Shown piece by piece: positions 37,249 through 45,786 of a DNA stretch of 64,000 nt. The notes under the pieces were generated by a model. It was not told where the DNA came from. It ran no database searches and was given only the letters and a program-made list of their open reading frames with translations. Source of the stretch: Paracoccaceae bacterium (lineage in GTDB: Bacteria > Pseudomonadota > Alphaproteobacteria > Rhodobacterales > Rhodobacteraceae); contig JAIOYF010000002.1 in assembly GCA_021741245.1 (NCBI GenBank), positions 62,001 through 126,000 of the forward strand, read 5' to 3'. Every line of letters starts with the position of its first letter. Positions within the stretch are counted from its first letter, which is position 1. The position numbers were made by a program, and so were the translations under genes.

Positions 37249-39498
37249 ATGGAACAGATGCCCAGCAAAGAGCAGATCCTGCAATGGATCACCGACAATC
37301 CCGGCCTTGTGGCCAAACGCGATATCGCGCGCGCCTTTGACATAAAGGGGGCGGGACGGATCGAGTTGAAGCGCCTGCTGAAGGAATTGGAGGCAGAGGG
37401 CCAGCTTGCCAAAAAGGGCCGCAGCTATCGGGACCCTTCGACCCTGCCGCCCGTGTCGATCCTTGTCATGCTGGCCCCCGACGCGCAGGGCGATCAGTTC
37501 GCCCGGCCCATGGAATGGACGGGTGAGGGGCCAGAGCCGCGCATCTTGTTCATTCCCAAGCGCGGCGATCCGGCCTTGGGGGCCGGGGCCAAGCTGCTGG
37601 CGCGGTTGTCCGAGGTGGGCCTCGACGAATACCAATATGAGGCGCGGCTGATCCGGGCGCTGGGGTCCAACCCGATCCGGGTGCTGGGCGTGTTTCGGAC
37701 CGGGGCCGAAGGCGGCCGCATTGTGCCCATCGACAAGGGTCAAGACAAGGAATGGCGCGTCTCGCGCGACATGACCCTTGATGCCAAGGATGGCGAGTTG
37801 GTCGAGGGCGAGGCCATTGGCAACCGCAAGATGGGCCTGCCGCAGGCGCGCATCACTGCGCGGCTGGGCGATCCGTCTGGGCCAAAGGCGGTCAGCTTGA
37901 TTGCCATTCATCAGCATGGCATCCCCGACCAATTCCCCGATGCCGTGATCGCCGAGGCGGACCGGGCAGAACCCGCCCCGCTGAAGGGGCGCGAGGATCT
38001 GCGCGATCTGCCGCTTGTCACCATCGACCCGGTCGATGCGCGCGACCGCGACGATGCGGTTTATGCCGAGGCCGATACAGAGGCCGGCAACCCCGGTGGC
38101 TTTGTTGTCTGGGTGGCGATTGCTGATGTTTCTTACTATGTGCGGCCCGGATCGGCCCTTGACCGTGAGGCGCGCAAGCGCGGCAATTCCAGCTATTTCC
38201 CGGATCGTGTGGTGCCAATGTTGCCCGACGTGCTGTCGGGCGATCTGTGCAGCCTGCATGAAGGCGTGGATCGGGCCTGCATTGCCGTGCGCATGCGGTT
38301 GGATGCGCAGGGCGCCAAGATCGGCCACAGGTTCGTGCGCGGCCTGATGCGCTCGGTGGCCTCGTTGAACTATGAACAGGCTCAGTCCGCGATTGACGGG
38401 ATGCCCGATGATGTGACCGGGCCGCTGCTGGACCCAGTCTTGCGCCCGCTTTACGCGGCCTATGCGGCCACAAAAACCGAGCGGGCGATGCGGCAACCGC
38501 TGGATCTGGACCTGCCAGAGCGCAAGATCATTCTGTCAGAGACGGGCGAGGTGACATCGGTCGCCTTCAAGGAACGCTTTGACGCGCACCGCTTGATCGA
38601 AGAGTTCATGATCCTTGCCAATGTGGCAGCGGCGGAAGAGTTAGTTCGGCTGAAAACCCCGCTCTTGTACCGTGTGCACGAAGAACCCAGCCCCGAAAAG
38701 CTGGACATGCTGCGCGAGGTTGCCGAGGCCAGCGGCTTTACCCTTGCCAAGGGGCAGGTCTTGCAGACCAGCCATCTGAACCGCCTGTTGAACGCGGCCC
38801 AAGGGTCGGAGTTTGACGAGTTGATCAATATCTCGACCCTGCGCAGCATGACGCAGGCCTATTACCACCCGCAAAACTTCGGGCATTTCGGCTTGGCCTT
38901 GCAGAACTATGCGCACTTCACCTCGCCCATCCGGCGCTATTCCGATCTGATCGTGCACCGCGCATTGATCACGGGCCACCATTGGGGCGATGATGGGCTG
39001 TCGGCCTTTGACATCGAAAACCTTGAAGAAACCGGCAAGCTGATTTCCGACAGTGAACGCCGCTCGATGGCGGCAGAGCGCGACACCACCGACCGCTACC
39101 TTGCGGCCTATCTGGCCGACCGGGTGGGCAGCGAATTTGCCGGACGGATTTCCGGGGTGCAGCGGTTTGGCCTGTTTGTGAAGTTGGCGGAAACCGGGGC
39201 CGATGGCCTGATTCCCATTCGAAGCGTCGGGCGCGAGTTCTTTCATTATGACCAAGACAGCCAGACCCTGACCGGGGCCGATACCGGCATGACCATCGGC
39301 CTCGGGCAAAAGGTCACCGTGCGACTGGCCGAGGCGATCCCGGTTACAGGTGGGTTGATGCTGGAGCTTTTGACCATCGAAGATCGCGCCCTGCCCCGCG
39401 GCACGGCCAGACGTGGCCGGTTCAACCCGCGCAAGCCGGGCAAGGCGGCCGCCAAGGATGCTGCCGTCAGGCGCAAGGTTTTGCGCAAGCGCAAGTAG
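37249..39498 (+). CDS. rnr: Ribonuclease R
   Basis: Processive 3'-5' exoribonuclease of 749 residues. N-terminal winged-helix RNA-binding part (EQILQWITDNPGLVAKRDIARAF), cold-shock domains, the RNB domain with the catalytic aspartates in TIDPVDARDRDDAVYAE near residue 265, and a C-terminal S1 domain (GSEFAGRISGVQRFGLFVKL) followed by a basic tail (RKVLRKRK). All domains are intact. A GTGCTAGG element just 15 bases upstream of the ATG would give a very short leader if it is the -10. Confidence 0.95.
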   Translation: MEQMPSKEQILQWITDNPGLVAKRDIARAFDIKGAGRIELKRLLKELEAEGQLAKKGRSYRDPSTLPPVSILVMLAPDAQGDQFARPMEWTGEGPEPRILFIPKRGDPALGAGAKLLARLSEVGLDEYQYEARLIRALGSNPIRVLGVFRTGAEGGRIVPIDKGQDKEWRVSRDMTLDAKDGELVEGEAIGNRKMGLPQARITARLGDPSGPKAVSLIAIHQHGIPDQFPDAVIAEADRAEPAPLKGREDLRDLPLVTIDPVDARDRDDAVYAEADTEAGNPGGFVVWVAIADVSYYVRPGSALDREARKRGNSSYFPDRVVPMLPDVLSGDLCSLHEGVDRACIAVRMRLDAQGAKIGHRFVRGLMRSVASLNYEQAQSAIDGMPDDVTGPLLDPVLRPLYAAYAATKTERAMRQPLDLDLPERKIILSETGEVTSVAFKERFDAHRLIEEFMILANVAAAEELVRLKTPLLYRVHEEPSPEKLDMLREVAEASGFTLAKGQVLQTSHLNRLLNAAQGSEFDELINISTLRSMTQAYYHPQNFGHFGLALQNYAHFTSPIRRYSDLIVHRALITGHHWGDDGLSAFDIENLEETGKLISDSERRSMAAERDTTDRYLAAYLADRVGSEFAGRISGVQRFGLFVKLAETGADGLIPIRSVGREFFHYDQDSQTLTGADTGMTIGLGQKVTVRLAEAIPVTGGLMLELLTIEDRALPRGTARRGRFNPRKPGKAAAKDAAVRRKVLRKRK

Positions 39499-39503
39499 CG
39501 CCA

Positions 39504-39533
39504 TTGCCTTGTTCCCCCCCTGCCCGCTAGGCT
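39504..39533 (+). promoter_or_regulatory. Candidate promoter of the transglycosylase gene
   Basis: TTGCCT and TAGGCT are separated by 18 bases, with the -10-like box 25 bases before the start codon. Similar CTAG-containing boxes stand before several other genes in the window. Inferred from sequence alone. Confidence 0.35.
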
Positions 39534-39558
39534 GTCGCCAAACAGCAAGGCAGGCGGG

Positions 39559-40800
39559 ATGCGGGTTTTTTTGGTCTTGGCGATGATCTTGGCACTGGCG
39601 CAAAACGTCAGCGCGCAATCGCTGAACACCAGCGAAGGCGACGCGCTGCCACAAGGGGATGATTGGGTGGATCAAGGATCGCAGGCTGGCCTCGAGGCAT
39701 GGCTGACAGGTTTTCGCGACAGGGCGCTGGCAGCGGGGGTAACCGCGCAGACGCTGGATCAGGCTCTGCGTGATCTGCGCTTTGACGCCGATCTGATCAA
39801 GAAAGACCGCAATCAAAGCGAGTTTACAAAGACCATCTGGGATTACCTTGACACCGCCGTGTCTGACGACCGGGTGGTGCCGGGGGTCAAGGCGCTGAAA
39901 CGACATGCCGATCTGTTTGCCCGGATTGAGGCGGAATATGGCGTAGAGCGAGAGGTCGTTGCCGCGATCTGGGGGCTGGAATCGGCCTATGGCACCTTTC
40001 GCGGCAAGGTGGCCACGATCAACGCGCTGTCCACCCTATCTTATGACGCGCGGCGGGCCGCGTTTTTTGAGGGGCAGTTGATCGCCGCACTAAAGATCAT
40101 TCAGAACGGCGATGTCACGCCTGCGGCGATGCAGGGCAGCTGGGCCGGGGCCATGGGGCATACGCAATTCATGCCGGGGTCGTGGTGGGAGTTTGCGGTC
40201 GATTTCGATGGCGACGGAAAGCGCAATATCTGGGGGGATGATCCGGCGGATGCCCTTGCCTCCACCGCCAATTACCTGCGCCATTGGGGCTGGACCAAGG
40301 GACAACCTTGGGGGTTGGAAATCTCGCTGCCCACAGGCTTTGACTATGACCAGACGACCGAGCGTGTGCGCAAGCCCGTGGCGGATTGGGCGGCCCTTGG
40401 GGTGCGGCCCATGGCGGGGGGGGAATTGCCCGACGGTGGTTTGGCCTCGGTCCTGTTGCCGGGGGGCGCGCGGGGGGCGGCGTTTCTGATCTTTTCCAAC
40501 TTTCAGGTGATCGAGCGTTACAACACCGCCGATGCCTATGTGATCGCCGTGGGGCATCTGTCGGACCGTTTGCGGGGTGGCCCACCGATCAAGGCGGGCT
40601 GGCCGCGCGAGTTGCGGGCGCTGACGCAAGATGAGCGGAAAGAGTTGCAGACACGGCTGACGCAGGCAGGATTTGACGCAAAGGGCGTGGATGGGCGGAT
40701 CGGTCCCAATACCATTGCCGCCGTCAAGGCGTGGCAAAAGGCCAATGGCCGCATTCCCGATGGCTATGCCAGCCTTGAGGTGCTGGAGGCGCTGCGTTAG
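39559..40800 (+). CDS. Lytic murein transglycosylase (MltB family) with peptidoglycan-binding domain
   Basis: Exported enzyme of 413 residues that cleaves glycan strands to 1,6-anhydromuramic ends. Signal peptide (RVFLVLAMILALAQNVSAQ), then the SLT_2 catalytic domain with the glutamate in AAIWGLESAYGTFRG, followed by MGHTQFMPGSW and DGDGKRNIWGDDPADALAS, and a C-terminal PG-binding_1 repeat (GFDAKGVDGRIGPNTIAAVKAWQ). There is no lipobox, so it is soluble in the periplasm, like SltB3/MltB relatives. It ends in a four-base overlap with the convergent peptidase gene. Confidence 0.9.
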   Translation: MRVFLVLAMILALAQNVSAQSLNTSEGDALPQGDDWVDQGSQAGLEAWLTGFRDRALAAGVTAQTLDQALRDLRFDADLIKKDRNQSEFTKTIWDYLDTAVSDDRVVPGVKALKRHADLFARIEAEYGVEREVVAAIWGLESAYGTFRGKVATINALSTLSYDARRAAFFEGQLIAALKIIQNGDVTPAAMQGSWAGAMGHTQFMPGSWWEFAVDFDGDGKRNIWGDDPADALASTANYLRHWGWTKGQPWGLEISLPTGFDYDQTTERVRKPVADWAALGVRPMAGGELPDGGLASVLLPGGARGAAFLIFSNFQVIERYNTADAYVIAVGHLSDRLRGGPPIKAGWPRELRALTQDERKELQTRLTQAGFDAKGVDGRIGPNTIAAVKAWQKANGRIPDGYASLEVLEALR

Positions 40801-41780
40801 CGCGCGGCCCAAGTGGGTTGCAAATCCCCCGGCATGGGCCGCGCAAGGTAAACCGCGCGGGCGATGGCGCGGGCAAGGCAGGTGGCAGCGGCATGGCCCA
40901 ACTGAAAGCTGTCGGTCAGCGGGTCGGCCATGACCCGCGTGCCGGTCGAGGCCGCAAAGACCAGATCCCCGTCCAGCGGTGTATGCGACGGCACAATGGC
41001 CCGCGCCATCCCGTCATGCGCGGCTGTCGCCATCCGCTGCGCCTGCGCTTGGGTCAGGGCGGCATCGGTGGCGACGATGGCGATGGTCGTGGCCTCGCTT
41101 ATGCGTTTTCGCGGCAGGGGGGCCTCGGATGGCGCATGGCGTGGCGCGGGGCCAAGACCGCCAAACTCCTCCCCCTCTTCCCAAGGGGCGGCCCAGAAAT
41201 GCGGGCCGTCACCCACCGTTACAGACCCCAAGGCATTGACCGCGACCAAGGCGCCGACCGTGATCCCCGAGGGCAAGACGCATGAGGCAGAGCCAAGCCC
41301 GCCCTTCAGGGTGCCGGTTGCCGCCCCAAAGCCCGCACCAGCGGTGCCAAGGTCAAACCCCTGCGCCACAGCGGCATAGGCCGCCTGACCCAGATCGTAA
41401 TAGGGATTGCGCGACCACGCTTTGTCGCCACCGTTAAGCAAATCAAAGAGGATCGCCCCCGGCACAATCGGCACCCGCTGATCGCCAACGGCAAAGCCTC
41501 GCCCCGCCGCCCGCAGCGCATCCGCCACGCCCGAGCAGGCATCAAGGCCAAAGGCCGATCCGCCCGACAGCACCAGCGCGTCCACCTCTTGCACCAAACG
41601 GTCGGGGGCCAGCAAATCCGTCTCACGCGTGCCGGGCGCGCCGCCCATCACATGCACCGCCGCCGTAAACGGCTGAGTGGCCGTCAGAACCGTCACCCCC
41701 GATTTCAGACGCAGATCATGCGCCGACCCGACCAAAAGGCCGGGCACATCGGTGATCAGGTTGCGGGGTCCGGGGCGCAT
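40797..41780 (-). CDS. P1 family (DmpA/BapA-type) peptidase
   Basis: Ntn-type aminopeptidase homologue of 327 residues. It opens NLITDVPGLLVGSAHD, has VLSGGSAFGLDACSGVADAL and the autocleavage and catalytic serine in TLKGGLGSASCVLPSG, then ATTIAIVATDAALTQAQ. Known members release N-terminal D- or beta-residues from peptides and split themselves before the serine. No signal peptide is seen. Substrate unknown. Confidence 0.87.
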   Translation of the reverse strand: MRPGPRNLITDVPGLLVGSAHDLRLKSGVTVLTATQPFTAAVHVMGGAPGTRETDLLAPDRLVQEVDALVLSGGSAFGLDACSGVADALRAAGRGFAVGDQRVPIVPGAILFDLLNGGDKAWSRNPYYDLGQAAYAAVAQGFDLGTAGAGFGAATGTLKGGLGSASCVLPSGITVGALVAVNALGSVTVGDGPHFWAAPWEEGEEFGGLGPAPRHAPSEAPLPRKRISEATTIAIVATDAALTQAQAQRMATAAHDGMARAIVPSHTPLDGDLVFAASTGTRVMADPLTDSFQLGHAAATCLARAIARAVYLARPMPGDLQPTWAAR

Positions 41781-41857
41781 CGCTGGATCAGGCCGCAGTC
41801 ACACCTGATTTGGCAAGCGAAAACCGCGCCCAGCCCCCGTAGGGACTGACGCAAAAG

Positions 41858-41871
41858 GGTGCCGCAGCACC
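41858..41871 (-). terminator. Terminator-like hairpin after the 59-residue protein gene
   Basis: On the minus strand GGTGC and GCACC enclose a TGCG loop and are followed by CTTTT. It lies 17 bases past the small gene's stop and upstream of the peptidase gene. Confidence 0.5.
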
Positions 41872-41887
41872 ATTGGCCCCATGCGGT

Positions 41888-42067
41888 TTATTCCGTGGCA
41901 GGCTTTGGGGTGGTGACCTCGGGCTCAGACTTTTCAACAACCGCTTCGGTTTGCGGCAAATGCGGCTTGGTCGGCGAATTGCTCCTGAACCGCGACGGCT
42001 TTGGCGTGCCTTTTTTGCTGAGAAAGTCGGTAAGGTCGAAAGGCGTTTTTGAAACATGATTGCCCAT
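41888..42067 (-). CDS. Small hydrophilic protein, 59 residues
   Basis: Not recognised. The start has an excellent AAGGAG site six bases upstream. The peptide (opening GNHVSKTPFDLTDFLSKKGT) is rich in Lys, Pro, Ser and Thr, without membrane segment, signal or cysteine, and its C-terminal third (EKSEPEVTTPKPATE) looks disordered. It is bounded by a terminator-like hairpin on each side, so it appears to be its own transcription unit. A nucleic-acid or cell-envelope binding role would be guesswork. Confidence 0.65.
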   Translation of the reverse strand: MGNHVSKTPFDLTDFLSKKGTPKPSRFRSNSPTKPHLPQTEAVVEKSEPEVTTPKPATE

Positions 42068-42128
42068 GGTCGTCTCCTTGTATTGTGGCAGGCGTGCCTG
42101 CGCAGACGTGTGAGTTTGGAAAATGGCG

Positions 42129-42154
42129 AAAGGGCGGGAACGTCCCCGCCCTTT
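42129..42154 (-). terminator. Strong hairpin terminator after the 72-residue protein gene
   Basis: Ten-base perfect arms AAAGGGCGGG and CCCGCCCTTT around a six-base loop, 40 bases past the stop of the upstream small gene. On the minus strand the stem ends in TTT, then CGCCATTTT. It may work in both directions, but no plus-strand gene leads into it. Confidence 0.7.
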
Positions 42155-42194
42155 GCAATGATGCTGCAACGACGCCATGCAAAGGCGCAGGCAG

Positions 42195-42413
42195 TTATGA
42201 CTTGGGTTTATCTCGCGCCCGGTCCGGGGTGGCCCCATCGTGACCTGCTTTCGCATCGGAAAGATCGCCCATCTGCTTTTGCACAGGGGCGGCCGATTGA
42301 TTGGCCTGCTGCCCCGCGTGGCCATCTGATTTTGGCCGGTCAGATTTCGCTGTGGTGTTTGAATTGGCGTGATGCCCGGATGCGGCATTGGCCTTGGACG
42401 TGTCGGAACCCAT
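42195..42413 (-). CDS. Small hydrophilic protein, 72 residues
   Basis: Not recognised. It opens GSDTSKANAASGHHANSNTTAKSD and is rich in Ala, Ser, Asp, Lys and His, with no hydrophobic stretch, so it is probably disordered. GGAGG lies seven bases before the chosen ATG; an in-frame start 20 codons earlier lacks one and would include the ribosome binding site. A strong terminator follows. Like its small neighbour, it seems an independent gene. Its low-complexity sequence recalls stress-induced hydrophilic proteins, but this is only a resemblance. Confidence 0.6.
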   Translation of the reverse strand: MGSDTSKANAASGHHANSNTTAKSDRPKSDGHAGQQANQSAAPVQKQMGDLSDAKAGHDGATPDRARDKPKS

Positions 42414-42705
42414 ATCGGGTCCTCCATAACACCATGCGGGGATCCCACATGGATCCTTCGACAATGGGGACAAACGCCACCAATTGCTAGGCCCAAGCTG
42501 TGCCTATCGCCCTTGTGCCTGAAATTGTCGGCAATTCTTTTCCCAAACACCCCTGAAAACCACAGGGAATACCGAAGATTTTGCCCTGCTGCATCGCCCC
42601 CCCGTATTTGGATCGGCGTTTTCCTTGGTCTTTTCTGCCCATCAAGGATCGGGGCGATGCCCTTGCTCAGCGCAATAAGGATGGCGCCCTGCGTTGACCG
42701 TGCCC
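42414..42705. other. Intergenic stretch with no supported gene
   Basis: About 290 bases between a small protein gene and the hydrolase gene. I see the leader of the small gene at its left edge and no convincing coding frame, RNA or clear terminator. It lies downstream of the long catabolic operon, whose 3' end should be here. Confidence 0.5.
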
Positions 42706-43557
42706 CTAGCGGGCAAGGTCCAACAACAGCCGGGACAAGGCGCTGGCAGGGTCGGCAAGATCAAGGATGACATCAAAGTGGTTGCGATCAGCGATCCTGT
42801 GGACCGCCCAGCCTGTGGCCTTGCCAAAAGCATCTGACTGGCGGTGAAAGCCCATCCGTTCGCCCGTGCCCGCCGCCAGAGCCAAGGCCCCGCGCAATCC
42901 TTGCGGCGGGTGGCGCAGGGGGCTTTGGGCAACTTCGGCATCTGTAAAGCGCATCCAGTCCTGCACATGGCTTGCCGCCAGCGGGGCCAGTTCAAACAGG
43001 CCCGACACCGGCAGACAGCCGTGCAGCGGCTGCTCTGGCAGGCCCATCGCGGCTTGCCAACCCGGTTGCGCCACGGCGGCGGCAAGGTGGCCACCCGCCG
43101 ATGACCCGGTTACCGTGATCCGCGTGCGATCAAGGCCAAGGGCTTCGGCATTGTGCCAAAGATAGGCAATCGCACGACGGCTGTCGGCGATGATGTCGGT
43201 GATGCTGGCATCGGGGGCCAGACGGTAATCGGGCACCGCGCAGGCAATGCCTTGCGCCGCCAGCATCGGGGCGGCAAAAGCCGATTGGCCGCGCGACAGG
43301 GCCCGCCAATAGCCCCCGTGGATAAACACCACAACAGGGCGCAACGCACCTGCAACCGTCCCGAAAAGGTCAAGCTTCAGGCCCGTCTCTTGGCAAAATG
43401 TCAGCCCCGCGCGCGTATTGGGCAGGTCATGAGCCACATCTGACAGGCTTTGATACAGCCCGATGATACGGGCAAACTCTGCCTCACTGACAGTGGCGCG
43501 GGCGGTGTAATCGGCGTCCAGTTGCGCTGCGGGCAAGGTGGCTTCGTTGGTCAGCAT
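42706..43557 (-). CDS. Alpha/beta hydrolase (kynurenine formamidase-like esterase)
   Basis: Esterase/lipase-type hydrolase of 283 residues. The oxyanion motif is FIHGGYWRALSR, the nucleophile lies in VTGSSAGGHLAAA, and the catalytic histidine probably in RIADRNHFDVI near residue 262. HGGYW with this layout is typical of bacterial and animal arylformamidases and related carboxylesterases. It is coupled to the dehydrogenase gene by TGATG and is the last gene of the operon containing 3-hydroxyanthranilate dioxygenase, which makes an amide or formyl-amine substrate attractive, though unproven. Confidence 0.83.
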   Translation of the reverse strand: MLTNEATLPAAQLDADYTARATVSEAEFARIIGLYQSLSDVAHDLPNTRAGLTFCQETGLKLDLFGTVAGALRPVVVFIHGGYWRALSRGQSAFAAPMLAAQGIACAVPDYRLAPDASITDIIADSRRAIAYLWHNAEALGLDRTRITVTGSSAGGHLAAAVAQPGWQAAMGLPEQPLHGCLPVSGLFELAPLAASHVQDWMRFTDAEVAQSPLRHPPQGLRGALALAAGTGERMGFHRQSDAFGKATGWAVHRIADRNHFDVILDLADPASALSRLLLDLAR

Positions 43558-44336
43558 CAGATCACCACAGGGTTGGCTCGGTTCTCGATCAGACGCACAA
43601 GCGACAGCGCGGTGAGGGCCGAGGATTTGGGGTTATGGGCAAGGGCAAGGTTGTCCAGCGTGATCTCCATCCGGCCAAAATCACCCGTGGCAAGAACGCG
43701 GTGGCGATTGGCCGTGGCGGCAGGATCGGCAATCAGGCGCAGCGTGGTGGCATCGGGACCAAGACCTGCCAGCGCCGTGATCATCGCCACATTGGCATTT
43801 TGCGGAAACTGCTGCGCCGCCTGTCTGGCGGACCCTTCGAAAAAGCAATGGGGTGCAGTCAGGCCACCCAGATCGCACAGCGTTTCGGCCTTGGTGCCCC
43901 GCCACGCGAGGGCGGGTTTCGTCACCTCATGCGTGACCTGCGCCAAGGGCAAGCGTGCGGCGGCCGACAGCGCGTCGATCCCCCCCAATGCGCCGGGGGG
44001 GATCAGGATTTGGCGCCGATGCGCGCGGGCGATGGCCTGCAAATGGTCCAGCACTCCGGCCTCGGCAAAGGCCGAGGTGGAGGCGGGGGCGAAATCTGCC
44101 CCGGCGGCCAAGGCGGCCTCTCCCCATGGCATCACGGCGGCGCGGCCTGCCACCTCGACCACAAGATCGGGGCGCAGGGATGCAAGTTCGGCAGGCGAGG
44201 TGATCACCGCATGCGGCAGTTGGCGGCTGACATCGCGCACGGCAACGGCCACCAGATCCACCGGGGCCCCGCGCGCCGCCAACAGCCGCGCCACCTCGGT
44301 GCCGATTGCGCCCCAACCGATCAGAACCAACCGCAT
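43557..44336 (-). CDS. Aspartate dehydrogenase-like oxidoreductase
   Basis: NAD(P)-binding protein of 259 residues. N-terminal Rossmann loop LIGWGAIGTEVARLLAARG; the C-terminal DUF108 domain has the family motif GSARQAAQQFPQNANVAM. Known members oxidise L-aspartate to iminoaspartate (NadX in NAD synthesis) or run in reverse. Here it is set between a LIV-type transporter and a hydrolase in an operon with a ring-cleaving dioxygenase, so a related amino acid or imine formed in a catabolic route is at least as likely. No nadA or nadC is nearby. Start and upstream stop overlap as TGATG. Confidence 0.82.
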   Translation of the reverse strand: MRLVLIGWGAIGTEVARLLAARGAPVDLVAVAVRDVSRQLPHAVITSPAELASLRPDLVVEVAGRAAVMPWGEAALAAGADFAPASTSAFAEAGVLDHLQAIARAHRRQILIPPGALGGIDALSAAARLPLAQVTHEVTKPALAWRGTKAETLCDLGGLTAPHCFFEGSARQAAQQFPQNANVAMITALAGLGPDATTLRLIADPAATANRHRVLATGDFGRMEITLDNLALAHNPKSSALTALSLVRLIENRANPVVI

Positions 44337-45037
44337 CAAACGCCCACCCAAGCCTGAACGCGGTCATGGTCGCGGGTCAGATCGTCGCTCGTCCCCGTCC
44401 AGACGGTGGTGCCCTTTTCCAAAATGAAATGCCGGTCGGCCAAGCGTTTGAGCACTGAAAACGTTTTGTCGATCAACAAGATGGACTGACCATCGCGCTT
44501 CAGCCTTTCCACAACATGCCAGATCTCGGTGCGGATCACCGGGGCCAGACCCTCCGTCGCCTCATCCAAGATCAACAGGCGGGGGTTGGTCATCAATGCC
44601 CGCCCCACGGCCAGCATCTGCTGTTCGCCGCCCGAGAGCGTGGCTGCCATCTGGCCTGCCCGCTCGCCCAAGCGGGGGAAAAGGTCGTAGATGCGGGCCA
44701 ACGTCCATGGCGATTTTGCGCCCAGCCGGTTCGCCGCCGTTGCCACCAGATTTTCGCGCACCGTCAGTGTCGGAAAGATCTGCCGCCCCTCTGGCACAAG
44801 GCCAAAGCCAAGGCGTGCGACCTTTTCCGGCGCAAGGCCACCAATGGCGCGGCCGTCATAGTCCACAGACCCGCCACGCGGGGGCAAAAGCCCCATGATG
44901 GTGCGCACCGTTGTGGTTTTGCCCATGCCGTTGCGGCCCATCAGCGTGACCACTTCGCCGTCCTTGATATCAAGTGAAATGTCGAACAGCACCTGCGACG
45001 CGCCATAGCCTGCCTGTAGATTTTGCACGCTCAGCAT
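44336..45037 (-). CDS. LIV-type ABC transporter ATPase (LivF-like)
   Basis: Cytoplasmic ATPase, 233 residues, of the branched-chain amino acid/amide/aromatic acid importer family. Walker A is GRNGMGKTT, the signature LSGGEQQML, and the Walker B LLILDEATEGLAP; the short form without a C-terminal extension and TEGLAP mark LivF. It overlaps the LivG gene by one base (TGATG). Confidence 0.92.
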   Translation of the reverse strand: MLSVQNLQAGYGASQVLFDISLDIKDGEVVTLMGRNGMGKTTTVRTIMGLLPPRGGSVDYDGRAIGGLAPEKVARLGFGLVPEGRQIFPTLTVRENLVATAANRLGAKSPWTLARIYDLFPRLGERAGQMAATLSGGEQQMLAVGRALMTNPRLLILDEATEGLAPVIRTEIWHVVERLKRDGQSILLIDKTFSVLKRLADRHFILEKGTTVWTGTSDDLTRDHDRVQAWVGV

Positions 45038-45786
45038 CAGGCCTCCTCCTCGCCCAGATAGGCTTCGCGCACCGTAGGGTTGGCGCGGATGTCATCGGCA
45101 TTTCCGGCAGCGATGATGCGACCATAGACCAGCACGGAAATCCGGTCGGCCAAGGCAAAGACCGCTTCCATATCATGTTCGACCAACAGCATCGCACATT
45201 CGCCCCGCGCGGCAAGAAGTGCCTCGATCATCTGTTGACTTTCCACATGGCCCAGCCCCGCCATCGGTTCATCCAGCAGCAAAAGCCGGGGGCGTTGCGA
45301 CAGGGCCATCGCCAGTTCCAACTGCTTTTTCTCGCCATGTGCCAGATCAGCGACAGTCACATCGGCGCGGTCGCCAAGGGCTGAATCTTTCAGAATAGTC
45401 GCGACCTCGTCCCAAATCTCGGCCCGCTTTGCGGCGCGGTCAAAGATGCGAAAATTGCCCCCCTCACGCGCCTGCACCGCCAGACCAAGGTTCTCGCGCA
45501 CCGTCATGTCATCCAAAAGCGAAGTGATCTGAAACGTCCGCCCCAGCCCAAGGGCCACGCGATCCGCCGGGGGCAGGCGCGTGATGTCGCGGCCCGCAAG
45601 GTGGATTTGGCCTGCGTTGGGGGTGATCTCGCCGCAAATCTGATTGATCAGGGTCGATTTACCCGCACCATTGGGGCCGATCAGGGCATGTATCTCGCCC
45701 GTATCCACCGTCAGGCTGACATGATCGGTGGCCGTCAACCCGCCAAAGGTTTTCAGCAGCCCCGAAATCTCCAGCACATGGGTCAT
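45037..45786 (-). CDS. LIV-type ABC transporter ATPase (LivG-like)
   Basis: Partner ATPase, 249 residues: Walker A GPNGAGKSTLINQI, signature ADLAHGEKKQLELAMAL, Walker B LLLLDEPMAGLG, and a C-terminal BCA_ABC_TP_C tail (ANPTVREAYLGEEEA) characteristic of LivG. The ATG overlaps the stop of the preceding permease gene as ATGA, so a longer N-terminus reading into that gene is not real. ADLAHGEKK is the degenerate signature usual for LivG. Confidence 0.92.
   Translation of the reverse strand: MTHVLEISGLLKTFGGLTATDHVSLTVDTGEIHALIGPNGAGKSTLINQICGEITPNAGQIHLAGRDITRLPPADRVALGLGRTFQITSLLDDMTVRENLGLAVQAREGGNFRIFDRAAKRAEIWDEVATILKDSALGDRADVTVADLAHGEKKQLELAMALSQRPRLLLLDEPMAGLGHVESQQMIEALLAARGECAMLLVEHDMEAVFALADRISVLVYGRIIAAGNADDIRANPTVREAYLGEEEA

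Noticed and set aside
36607-38496. A 629-codon open frame on the minus strand opposite moaE and rnr
   Set aside because: It lies antisense to two clear genes; its His/Arg/Gly-rich translation has no family motif and is typical of shadow frames in G+C-rich DNA.
38641-39906. A 421-codon minus-strand frame opposite rnr and the transglycosylase gene
   Set aside because: Shadow of two proteins with full catalytic motifs; composition is not protein-like.
43557-44336. nadX as a dedicated NAD-synthesis gene
   Set aside because: The fold and motif fit, but no nadA or nadC is adjacent and the gene is embedded in a transporter/catabolic operon, so I left the symbol blank.
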